DNA of 64,000 bases from positions 8,680,001 to 8,744,000 of the forward strand of contig NZ_CP108081.1 in the NCBI RefSeq assembly GCF_036182465.1, given 5' to 3'. Under the pieces are notes generated by a model. That model was given only the letters and a program-made list of their open reading frames with translations, was not told the DNA's origin and did not search any database. Made by a program: the position numbers and the translations under genes. The DNA comes from Streptomyces sp. NBC_00258 (GTDB lineage Bacteria; Actinomycetota; Actinomycetes; Streptomycetales; Streptomycetaceae). Below, one piece after another: positions 53,843 through 62,159 of the stretch. Position 1 is the first letter of the stretch, and the number at the start of each line of letters is the position of its first letter.

Positions 53843-55177
53843 TCATCCCCCTGAGAGGGCCAGTTCCGTGGCTGCCAGCAGTTCGGCGAGTTCCACCAGG
53901 TCCGTGCCGGTCAGACGGGGGAGCGCGCAGCCCGACAGAGTGCGGCACGCGTCTCGCCAGGAGGCCGGGATCGCCGTGCCGCCGCCGATCGCGCCGGTCA
54001 GCGCGCCGACGAGAGCGGGGGCCGAGTCCGCCACCCGGGACAGACACGCGGCCGCGGGTACCGCCTCGGCGATCCGGCCGTGCGAGGCGGTGGCGAGGGC
54101 GAGGGCCACCGGGACGGTCTCGGCCGCCGCGATGCCGTAGCTGTAGACGTGGTCGACGATCTGGTGCTCCAGGAGCGGTACGAGGCTGAAGGCGCTGTCG
54201 GCCTCGCGGGCGAGCGCCAGTGCGTGGCGGGCGTTGCGGCCGATCTCCGTGGACTCCGGGAGTTCGGTGAGCGCGGCCGCCACGCAGGCGTCGGCGTCCT
54301 CGCCGGCCAGGGCTAGTGCCAGCGCCGCGGCCATCGCTCGGGCGCCGTGCACCCCGTCGCCGTCCTGGGTGTAGCGGGCGTCGAACTCGGCGAGTTCCGC
54401 GGCGAGTTGGGGGTCCCCTGCGTGGGCCACTGCCAGCACGCAGGCCCGTACGCAGGCCGCGTCGTCGAAGTAGTGGGGGTTGTCGTGGCCGGTGGCGGGC
54501 GGGCGCAGGCCGGTGGCGAGGTTGCCGAGACCCGCTCGTACGGAGATGCGGGCGCGCAGGGGGAGTACGGCCGACTCGACCTCGGGGGCGCGGTCGGCCG
54601 CCGCGGCGACCTCGCTGGCGATGGCGTTCCAGGAGAGGTCGATGGCCGCGCGCATGCGGCGTTCTCGGCTCAGGTCGCCGAGTGCGCCGGGGTCGGTGGC
54701 GCGTAGGACGGCCTCCGCTGCGAATGCCGCCCATTCGGCGTCGTCCGAGGGGCCGAGTCTCAGGGGTTCCGGGGGCTGGTTCAGGGCGATGGGGACGGGG
54801 AGGGTGGTTGTGGCGTTCTGTTCGGCGAAGGTGTCCAGTTCTCGGGTGAGGCGTCTGGTCCATTCGGGCATGCGGGCGGCTCGGTGCCTGGCGGCGGGCC
54901 AGCCTGCGGCGTCGCCTGCGGCTAGGCCCAGTAGGAGGCCTTCGATTCGCCGTGGGGCGTCGGTCCGGGTTGCGATGTGCGGGTCCGTCGTGGCTTGTCG
55001 CGCAGTTCCCCGCGCCCCTGAGGGGGTGGGGGTCCGGAGTGTGATGTGCGGGTCCGCGAGGGCTGAGCGCGCAGTTCCCCGCGCCTCTGACGAAATCGCC
55101 CCTGACGAAATCGATCCTGACGAAGGCGCCGCTGAAGGGGCACCTTCGTTCGGGTCGTTGAGCAGTTCTGGTCTCAC
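53843..55177 (-). CDS. Divergent ADP-ribosylglycohydrolase paralogue, possible pseudo-enzyme
   Basis: This 444-residue protein belongs to the same family (IEGLLLGLAAGDAAGWPAA from about 78), but its metal site is eroded. The first box is SDDAEW (144-149) instead of TDDTE. The last box reads RVADSA (381-386) where GRDADT is expected, so one Asp is replaced by Val. Residues about 32-70 are two tandem copies of family A repeat translated in frame (ARGTARSALADPH and ARGTARQATTDPH). The GTG start at 55177 is supported by GAGGTGA and by the overlap with the upstream gene's stop. Confidence 0.82.
   Translation of the reverse strand: MRPELLNDPNEGAPSAAPSSGSISSGAISSEARGTARSALADPHITLRTPTPSGARGTARQATTDPHIATRTDAPRRIEGLLLGLAAGDAAGWPAARHRAARMPEWTRRLTRELDTFAEQNATTTLPVPIALNQPPEPLRLGPSDDAEWAAFAAEAVLRATDPGALGDLSRERRMRAAIDLSWNAIASEVAAAADRAPEVESAVLPLRARISVRAGLGNLATGLRPPATGHDNPHYFDDAACVRACVLAVAHAGDPQLAAELAEFDARYTQDGDGVHGARAMAAALALALAGEDADACVAAALTELPESTEIGRNARHALALAREADSAFSLVPLLEHQIVDHVYSYGIAAAETVPVALALATASHGRIAEAVPAAACLSRVADSAPALVGALTGAIGGGTAIPASWRDACRTLSGCALPRLTGTDLVELAELLAATELALSGG
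54960..55095 (-). repeat. Two tandem family A repeat units inside a coding sequence
   Basis: Cores GCAGTTCCCCGCGCCCCT (55002-55019) and GCAGTTCCCCGCGCCTCT (55071-55088) are 69 bases apart, almost the same period as the array at 23530-23793. They lie in the N-terminal coding region of the divergent glycohydrolase, and the frame stays open on the minus strand. Confidence 0.8.
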
Positions 55178-56187
55178 AGTGTCACCTCGTCCTCGTCCGG
55201 GGTCAGGAGGTCGGCCACGTCCAGGATGTGGTGGCCCTGCATGGATGGGAGGCAGCTGCCTTTTGCCGGGCCGATCGCTGCCGACCAGGTCGGGGGGATC
55301 GACGAGGCGCCCTTCGTCGCGCCGGCCAGGGCGCCCGCCACCGCTGCCGTGGTGTCGGCGTCGCGGCCCATGTTCACGGCGGTGAGGACCGCTTCCGTGA
55401 AGTCGCCGTCGGCGGCCGCGTACGCGCCGAACGCCAGGGCGACGGCCTCGGGGGCGAGGTCGGTCCAGGGGTAGCCGCCGATGACGACCGCGGAGCGGAC
55501 GGCGCGTTCGCCGCGGTGGGCGCAGGCGACGGCGCGGCGCAGCGATCGGGCCGTCCAGGAGTCGTCGGGGATCACCGCCAGGGCCGAGGCGACCACCACC
55601 ATCGTGGGGGCGCCCGCCATCGCCGCGGCCACGCCCGCCGCCACCGCCTGGCCGCCGTAGATGCCCTCGCCGTCGTGGCTCACCGAACCGTCGATCGCCA
55701 CCAGGCGGGCGGCCTCCGCGGGGCGGCCCGCCGCGAAGACGCCGAAGGGGGCCGCGCGCATGGCGAGGCCGTCGCTCCAGGCGTGCCGGTGCTGGGCCGA
55801 GATCGGGGCGGCCAGGCCCCGCCGCAGGTTCTCCAGCGTGCCCCGCTCGCTGAAGCCCGCGCCCCGGAACGGACCCTCGTCCAGGTCGGCGATCCAGTGG
55901 TGCCAGGCCGCCTCCACATGCCGGGGCGTGAGCGCCGACCCGTGCCGGGCCAGCAGCAGCCCGGAGAAGATGGCGTACTCCGTGTCGTCCGTGCCGGCCG
56001 GAGTCTCGGTCACGTACCCCGTGATGCGGCCCCAGCGTGCGCGGATCTCGGACGGCTTCATGTTCTCGGCGGGCGCCCCCAGCGCGTCACCGACGGCGAG
56101 TCCCAGCAGCGCGCCGCGCGCCCGATCGCGGAGACCGGCGGCGTCCCCGGGGGCGGGGACCGAGGGAACGCAGGCAATCGAAGCCAT
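55174..56187 (-). CDS. ADP-ribosylglycohydrolase family protein, first gene of the cluster
   Basis: This 337-residue protein has the complete family layout. LLGLAVGDALGAPAE lies at about 27-41, the metal ligands TDDTE at 66-70, DGEGIYGGQAVAAGV in the middle, and GRDADTT at 274-280. It should be an active hydrolase. GGAGAGG lies about 8 bases before the ATG at 56187. It heads the minus-strand operon; the following three paralogues overlap or lie within 7 bases. The start is about 275 bases from the divergent VIT1 gene, leaving space for promoters. Confidence 0.9.
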   Translation of the reverse strand: MASIACVPSVPAPGDAAGLRDRARGALLGLAVGDALGAPAENMKPSEIRARWGRITGYVTETPAGTDDTEYAIFSGLLLARHGSALTPRHVEAAWHHWIADLDEGPFRGAGFSERGTLENLRRGLAAPISAQHRHAWSDGLAMRAAPFGVFAAGRPAEAARLVAIDGSVSHDGEGIYGGQAVAAGVAAAMAGAPTMVVVASALAVIPDDSWTARSLRRAVACAHRGERAVRSAVVIGGYPWTDLAPEAVALAFGAYAAADGDFTEAVLTAVNMGRDADTTAAVAGALAGATKGASSIPPTWSAAIGPAKGSCLPSMQGHHILDVADLLTPDEDEVTL

Positions 56188-56461
56188 GACGGTGCCTCTC
56201 CATCGCGGGGTCCCGGAAGGTCTGAGGGACCCTTTGCGGATCTGTCCCCACCAAGTGGTGCGGCGGAGCCTCGCGCGGCTCAGCGTCACCCGGTCGACAT
56301 TTGTGCGCAGGTCCCTACGGATGAGCGAAGCGCGGTGAAGGCCCAGGTAAGTACGGCCTTCCTTGCTGGCGAGCGCGAAATTTCGGGCGTATCTTGGGTG
56401 TTGTCCAAAAGTAGAAGTAGTCCAAGTAGTGCGTTCGAGCAGCATTTTGGGAGACCCGGGC

Positions 56462-57193
56462 ATGGCCATCATCGAGACCGAGGCGGCGCTTCACGAGGCG
56501 CACCGTGACAACCACACCCACCGCGACGTCAGTGGCGGTTGGCTGCGCCCCGCCGTCTTCGGTGCGATGGACGGTCTGGTCTCCAACCTGGCGTTGATGA
56601 CGGGTGTGGCGGGCGGTGCCGTGTCCCATCGGACGATCGTCATCACCGGGCTCGCGGGACTGGCCGCCGGTGCCTTCTCGATGGCGGCCGGCGAGTACAC
56701 CTCCGTCGCCTCGCAGCGCGAGCTCGTCGAGGCCGAACTCGACGTCGAGCGGCGGGAGTTGAGGAAGCATCCGAAGGACGAGGAGCGTGAGCTCGCCGAG
56801 CTGTACCAGGCGCGGGGCGTCGAGCCCGGTCTCGCCCGTGAAGTCGCCCGGCAGCTGTCGAAGGATCCCGAGCAGGCCCTGGAGATACATGCCCGGGAGG
56901 AGCTGGGCGTCGATCCCGGTGACCTGCCCTCGCCGACCGTCGCCGCCGTGTCGAGCTTCGGCTCGTTCGCCCTGGGTGCCCTGCTCCCCGTACTCCCTTA
57001 TCTGCTGGGCGCGACCGCTCTGTGGCCCGCCCTGCTGCTCGCGTTCCTCGGGCTCTTCGCGTGCGGTGCGATCGTGGCCAGGGTGACCGCGAAGTCCTGG
57101 TGGTACAGCGGACTGCGGCAGCTCGCGCTCGGCGGTGCCGCGGCCGGTGTGACGTACGCCCTGGGCACCCTGTTCGGTACGGCCGTAGGATGA
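56462..57193 (+). CDS. VIT1/CCC1-family iron/manganese transporter
   Basis: This 243-residue protein has the CCC1 layout. An N-terminal HEAHRDNHTHRDVSGGWLRPAVFGAMDGLVSNLALMTG opens the first two membrane segments. A cytoplasmic helical domain (about 85-160, Glu-rich, with RELRKHPKDEERELAELY) binds metal in relatives, and three C-terminal membrane segments follow. It probably exports Fe or Mn from the cytosol. GGGAG lies about 8 bases before the ATG. Confidence 0.9.
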   Translation: MAIIETEAALHEAHRDNHTHRDVSGGWLRPAVFGAMDGLVSNLALMTGVAGGAVSHRTIVITGLAGLAAGAFSMAAGEYTSVASQRELVEAELDVERRELRKHPKDEERELAELYQARGVEPGLAREVARQLSKDPEQALEIHAREELGVDPGDLPSPTVAAVSSFGSFALGALLPVLPYLLGATALWPALLLAFLGLFACGAIVARVTAKSWWYSGLRQLALGGAAAGVTYALGTLFGTAVG

Positions 57194-57566
57194 CCTGCGC
57201 GCCGCCGAGTCGAGCAGCTATGCAAGGGACTGCATAAGTAGTCGTTACTCGGCGGTTTCGAATCCTTAACCACTGGGCATGAGCCGTAAGCGCTGCGGGC
57301 AATGAGGCCTGCACGGCAATTGGAGCGTTGGGCGACGTTGCCTGCCGCGATCGGGCCGACGGTCATTGATCTGTCCGAAAAGGTCCCCTTGTTCAGCCGC
57401 CACGAGCGGCCTCCGCCGCGACCCGCGGTGTCCGCATGTTGGAACGCCGTATCCGGTTCCCGAGAACGGCTCCATCATGTAACCTGCACGAAATTTTGCA
57501 CCTTTCGCAGAGGGCCAACGTCGTCCCTCGGCACTTGCATATGCCACGACGACGACGGGAGAGCCG
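57194..57566 (+). other. 373-base region upstream of gltB
   Basis: No convincing gene is seen here. At 57202-57255 a nested structure can form: outer arms CCGCCGAGT and ACTCGGCGG, an inner TATGCA/TGCATA stem, then TTT. It is a likely terminator for the VIT1-type gene. The rest presumably holds the gltB promoter and a leader. An AT-richer stretch (CACGAAATTTTGCACC, near 57485-57502) is the best promoter candidate. Confidence 0.5.
57202..57258 (+). terminator. Nested hairpin after the VIT1-type gene
   Basis: Outer 9-bp arms (57202-57210 and 57247-57255) enclose a second 6-bp inverted repeat (57219-57224 and 57231-57236) and are followed by TTT. The structure begins 9 bases after the stop. Confidence 0.6.
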
Positions 57567-60500
57567 ATGCGTACGCCGCGCCAGCCGTCCCAGCACTCCG
57601 CGAATGGCCAGAACTGGTCCTTCATGGATGCTCGCCCTGCCGCGCAGGGGATGTACGACCCGCGCAACGAGCACGACGCCTGTGGCGTCGGCTTTGTGGC
57701 CACCCTCACCGGTGAGGCGAGCCATGCGCTGGTCGAGCAGGCGCTGACCGTGCTCCGCAATCTGGAGCACCGCGGCGCGACCGGTTCGGAGCCCGACTCC
57801 GGCGACGGGGCCGGAATCCTCTCCCAGGTGCCCGACACCTTCTTCCGTGAGGTGGCCGAATTCGAGCTGCCCGAGGCGGGCTCGTACGCGGTCGGTATCG
57901 CCTTCCTTCCGGAGGACACCGCCACCGAGGCCGTCTCACGGATCGAGACGATCGCCGCCGAAGAGGGTCTGACGGTCCTCGGCTGGCGCGAGGTCCCGAC
58001 CGCCCCCGAACTCCTCGGCGCCACCGCCCGCTCGACGATGCCCCTGTTCCGTCAGATCTTCGTGTCGGACGGTTCCAGCCAGGGCATCGATCTCGACCGC
58101 AGGGCGTTCGTGCTGCGCAAGCGCGCCGAGCGCGAGGCCGACGTGTACTTCCCGTCGCTCTCCGCCCGGACCATCGTCTACAAGGGCATGCTGACCACCG
58201 GCCAGCTGGAGCCCTTCTTCCCGGACCTGTCCGACCGTCGCTTCGCCTCCGCGATCGCGCTCGTGCACTCCCGGTTCTCCACGAACACCTTCCCGAGCTG
58301 GCCGCTCGCCCACCCGTACCGCTTCGTCGCGCACAACGGCGAGATCAACACGGTCAAGGGCAACCGCAACTGGATGGTGGCCCGCGAGTCCCAGCTCGTC
58401 TCCGACCTGTTCGGCGACAAGGGCCTCGACCGCGTCTTCCCGATCTGCACGCCCGAGGCCTCCGACTCCGCGTCCTTCGACGAGGTGCTCGAACTCCTGC
58501 ACCTGGGCGGCCGTTCCCTCCCGCACTCCGTGCTGATGATGATCCCGGAGGCGTGGGAGAACCACGACTCCATGGACCCGGCCCGCCGCGCCTTCTACCA
58601 GTTCCACTCCACGATGATGGAGCCCTGGGACGGCCCGGCGTGTGTCACCTTCACCGACGGCAAGCAGGTCGGCGCCGTACTGGACCGCAACGGTCTGCGC
58701 CCCGGCCGCTACTGGGTCACCGACGACGGCCTCGTCGTCCTCGGCTCCGAGGTCGGCGTCCTCGACATCGACCCCGCGAAGGTCGTCCGCAAGGGCCGCC
58801 TGCAGCCGGGCCGCATGTTCCTCGTCGACACCGTCGAGCACCGCATCATCGAGGACGACGAGATCAAGGCCGGTCTCGCCGCCGAGAACCCGTACGCGGA
58901 GTGGCTGGAGGCCGGCGAGATCGAGCTGGAGGACCTCCCGGAGCGTGAGCACATCGTGCACACGCACGCCTCCGTCACCCGCCGCCAGCAGACCTTCGGC
59001 TACACCGAGGAAGAGCTGCGCGTCATCCTCGCGCCGATGGCCAAGTCCGGCGGCGAGCCCCTCGGCTCCATGGGCACGGACTCGCCGATCGCGGCCCTGT
59101 CCGAGCGCCCGCGGCTGCTCTTCGACTACTTCACCCAGCTGTTCGCGCAGGTCACCAACCCGCCGCTGGACGCCATCCGCGAGGAGCTCGTCACCTCGCT
59201 GCGCTCGTCCCTCGGCCCCGCGAGCAACCTCCTGGAGCCGACCGCCGCGTCCTGTCGCAGCGTCACCCTGCCCTTCCCGGTGATCGACAACGACGAGCTG
59301 GCCAAGCTCATCCACATCAACGCCGACGGCGACATGCCGGGCATGAAGGCCGCGACGTTGTCCGGCCTGTACCGGGTCTCCGGCGGCGGCGACTCGCTCG
59401 CCGCGCGCATCGAGGAGATCTGCACCGAGGCCGACGCCGCCATAGAGAACGGCGCCCGCCTGATCGTCCTCTCGGACCGTCACTCCGACGCCGAGCACGC
59501 GCCGATCCCCTCGCTGCTGCTCACCGCGGCCGTCCACCACCACCTCATCCGCACCAAGCAGCGCACCCAGGTGGGCCTGCTGGTCGAGGCCGGCGACGTC
59601 CGCGAGGTCCACCACGTGGCCCTCCTCATCGGATTCGGCGCCGCGGCCGTCAACCCGTACCTCGCGATGGAGTCCGTCGAGGACCTCGTCCGGGCGGGAA
59701 CGTTCCTCCCCGGCATGGAGTCCGAGCAGGCCATCCGCAACCTGATCTACGCGCTCGGCAAGGGCGTCCTCAAGGTCATGTCCAAGATGGGCATCTCGAC
59801 CGTCGCCTCCTACCGCGGTGCCCAGGTCTTCGAGGCCGTCGGTCTCGACACGGCCTTCGTCCAGAAGTACTTCATCGGCACGGACACCAAGATCGGCGGC
59901 GTCGGCATCGACGTCATCGCCAAGGAGGTCGCCGCCCGCCACGCGAAGGCGTACCCGGCCAGCGGCATCGCGCCCGCGCACCGTGCCCTCGACATAGGCG
60001 GCGAGTACCAGTGGCGCCGCGAGGGCGAGCCGCACCTGTTCGACCCGGAGACGGTCTTCCGCCTCCAGCACTCCACGCGCACCCGCCGCTACGACATCTT
60101 CAAGAAGTACACGGACCGCGTGAACGAGCAGTCCGAGCGGCTGATGACGCTCCGCGGCCTGTTCGGCTTCAAGTCCGGCCGCGAGCCGATCTCCATCGAC
60201 GAGGTCGAGCCGGCGAGCGAGATCGTCAAGCGCTTCTCCACCGGCGCCATGTCCTACGGCTCCATCTCCAAGGAAGCCCACGAGACGCTCGCCATCGCCA
60301 TGAACCAGCTGGGCGGCAAGTCCAACACCGGTGAGGGCGGCGAGGACGCGGACCGTCTGTACGACCCGGCGCGCCGGTCCAGCATCAAGCAGGTCGCCTC
60401 CGGCCGCTTCGGTGTGACCTCCGAGTACCTGGTCAACGCGGACGACATCCAGATCAAGATGGCCCAGGGCGCCAAGCCCGGCGAGGGCGGCCAACTGCCC

Positions 60501-62159
60501 GGCCACAAGGTCTACCCGTGGGTCGCCAAGACCCGTCACTCCACCCCGGGTGTCGGTCTGATCTCCCCGCCGCCGCACCACGACATCTACTCCATCGAAG
60601 ACCTCGCCCAGCTGATCCACGACCTGAAGAACGCGAACCCGCAGGCGCGGATCCACGTGAAGCTGGTCTCCGAGGTCGGCGTCGGCACGGTCGCCGCGGG
60701 TGTGTCCAAGGCGCACGCGGACGTCGTCCTCATCTCCGGCCACGACGGCGGTACGGGTGCTTCGCCCCTGACCTCCCTCAAGCACGCCGGTGGACCCTGG
60801 GAGCTCGGCCTCGCCGAGACTCAGCAGACCCTGCTGCTCAACGGCCTGCGCGACCGCATCGTCGTACAGACAGACGGCCAGCTGAAGACCGGCCGTGACG
60901 TCGTCATCGCCGCGATGCTGGGCGCCGAGGAGTTCGGCTTCGCGACCGCGCCGCTCGTCGTCTCCGGCTGCGTCATGATGCGCGTCTGCCACCTGGACAC
61001 CTGCCCGGTCGGCATCGCCACGCAGAACCCGGTGCTGCGCGACCGGTACGCCGGCAAGGCCGAGTACGTCGTGAACTTCTTCGAGTTCATCGCCGAGGAG
61101 GTCCGCGAGATCCTCGCCGAGCTGGGCTTCCGCACGATCGAGGAGGCCGTCGGCCACGCCGAGCACCTCGACGTGGAGCGGGCGGTCACCCACTGGAAGG
61201 CGCAGGGCCTGGACCTGTCCCCGCTCTTCTACGTGCCGGAGCTGCCCGAGGGCACCCCGCGCCACCAGGTCATCGAGCAGGACCACGGTCTGGAGAAGGC
61301 GCTCGACAACGAGCTGATCAAGCTCGCCGCCGACGCGCTGGCCGCGGACTCCGCGACCGGTGCGCAGCCGGTGCGCGCCCAGGTCGCCATCCGCAACATC
61401 AACCGCACGGTCGGCACCATGCTCGGCCACGAGGTGACGAAGAAGTTCGGCGGCGCGGGTCTGCCCGACGACACCATCGACATCACCTTCACCGGGTCGG
61501 CCGGCCAGTCCTTCGGCGCCTTCCTGCCGCGCGGTGTGACGCTGCGCCTTGAGGGCGACGCCAACGACTACGTCGGCAAGGGCCTCTCCGGCGGCCGGGT
61601 GATCGTCCGTCCCGACCGGGGCGCCGACCACCTCGCCGAGTTCTCGACGATCGCGGGCAACACCATCGCGTACGGCGCGACCGGCGGCGAGCTGTTCCTC
61701 CGGGGCCGTACCGGCGAGCGCTTCTGCGTCCGCAACTCCGGCGCGACGGTGGTCTCCGAGGGCGTGGGCGACCACGGCTGCGAGTACATGACCGGCGGTC
61801 ACGCGGTCGTCCTCGGCGAGACGGGCCGCAACTTCGCGGCCGGTATGTCGGGCGGCATCGCGTACGTCATCGACCTGAACCGCGACAACGTCAACGTCGG
61901 CAACATCGGCGCGGTCGAGGAGCTCGACGACACCGACAAGCAGTGGCTGCACGACGTCGTGCGCCGCCACGCCGAGGAGACCGGCTCCACGGTCGCCGAG
62001 AAGCTCCTCGCCGAGTGGGCCGTGTCGGTGGACCGCTTCAGCAAGATCATCCCCAGTACGTACAAGGCAGTGCTCGCCGCCAAGGACGCCGCCGAGCGAG
62101 CCGGTCTCACCGAGACCGAGATCACCGAGAAGATGATGGAGGCGGCGACCAATGGCTGA
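57567..62159 (+). CDS. gltB: Glutamate synthase large (alpha) subunit
   Basis: GltB makes two glutamates from glutamine and 2-oxoglutarate with electrons delivered by GltD. The 1530-residue protein has a 38-residue propeptide before the Ntn nucleophile Cys39 (HDACGVGFVATLTG), then the amidotransferase domain. The FMN-barrel synthase domain contains HDGGTGASPLTS and the 3Fe-4S cluster motif CVMMRVCHLDTCPVG. The C-terminal beta-helix has GGRVIVRP and GGAxxYV-type repeats. GGGAGAG precedes the ATG. The stop overlaps gltD by 8 bases. Confidence 0.98.
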   Translation: MRTPRQPSQHSANGQNWSFMDARPAAQGMYDPRNEHDACGVGFVATLTGEASHALVEQALTVLRNLEHRGATGSEPDSGDGAGILSQVPDTFFREVAEFELPEAGSYAVGIAFLPEDTATEAVSRIETIAAEEGLTVLGWREVPTAPELLGATARSTMPLFRQIFVSDGSSQGIDLDRRAFVLRKRAEREADVYFPSLSARTIVYKGMLTTGQLEPFFPDLSDRRFASAIALVHSRFSTNTFPSWPLAHPYRFVAHNGEINTVKGNRNWMVARESQLVSDLFGDKGLDRVFPICTPEASDSASFDEVLELLHLGGRSLPHSVLMMIPEAWENHDSMDPARRAFYQFHSTMMEPWDGPACVTFTDGKQVGAVLDRNGLRPGRYWVTDDGLVVLGSEVGVLDIDPAKVVRKGRLQPGRMFLVDTVEHRIIEDDEIKAGLAAENPYAEWLEAGEIELEDLPEREHIVHTHASVTRRQQTFGYTEEELRVILAPMAKSGGEPLGSMGTDSPIAALSERPRLLFDYFTQLFAQVTNPPLDAIREELVTSLRSSLGPASNLLEPTAASCRSVTLPFPVIDNDELAKLIHINADGDMPGMKAATLSGLYRVSGGGDSLAARIEEICTEADAAIENGARLIVLSDRHSDAEHAPIPSLLLTAAVHHHLIRTKQRTQVGLLVEAGDVREVHHVALLIGFGAAAVNPYLAMESVEDLVRAGTFLPGMESEQAIRNLIYALGKGVLKVMSKMGISTVASYRGAQVFEAVGLDTAFVQKYFIGTDTKIGGVGIDVIAKEVAARHAKAYPASGIAPAHRALDIGGEYQWRREGEPHLFDPETVFRLQHSTRTRRYDIFKKYTDRVNEQSERLMTLRGLFGFKSGREPISIDEVEPASEIVKRFSTGAMSYGSISKEAHETLAIAMNQLGGKSNTGEGGEDADRLYDPARRSSIKQVASGRFGVTSEYLVNADDIQIKMAQGAKPGEGGQLPGHKVYPWVAKTRHSTPGVGLISPPPHHDIYSIEDLAQLIHDLKNANPQARIHVKLVSEVGVGTVAAGVSKAHADVVLISGHDGGTGASPLTSLKHAGGPWELGLAETQQTLLLNGLRDRIVVQTDGQLKTGRDVVIAAMLGAEEFGFATAPLVVSGCVMMRVCHLDTCPVGIATQNPVLRDRYAGKAEYVVNFFEFIAEEVREILAELGFRTIEEAVGHAEHLDVERAVTHWKAQGLDLSPLFYVPELPEGTPRHQVIEQDHGLEKALDNELIKLAADALAADSATGAQPVRAQVAIRNINRTVGTMLGHEVTKKFGGAGLPDDTIDITFTGSAGQSFGAFLPRGVTLRLEGDANDYVGKGLSGGRVIVRPDRGADHLAEFSTIAGNTIAYGATGGELFLRGRTGERFCVRNSGATVVSEGVGDHGCEYMTGGHAVVLGETGRNFAAGMSGGIAYVIDLNRDNVNVGNIGAVEELDDTDKQWLHDVVRRHAEETGSTVAEKLLAEWAVSVDRFSKIIPSTYKAVLAAKDAAERAGLTETEITEKMMEAATNG

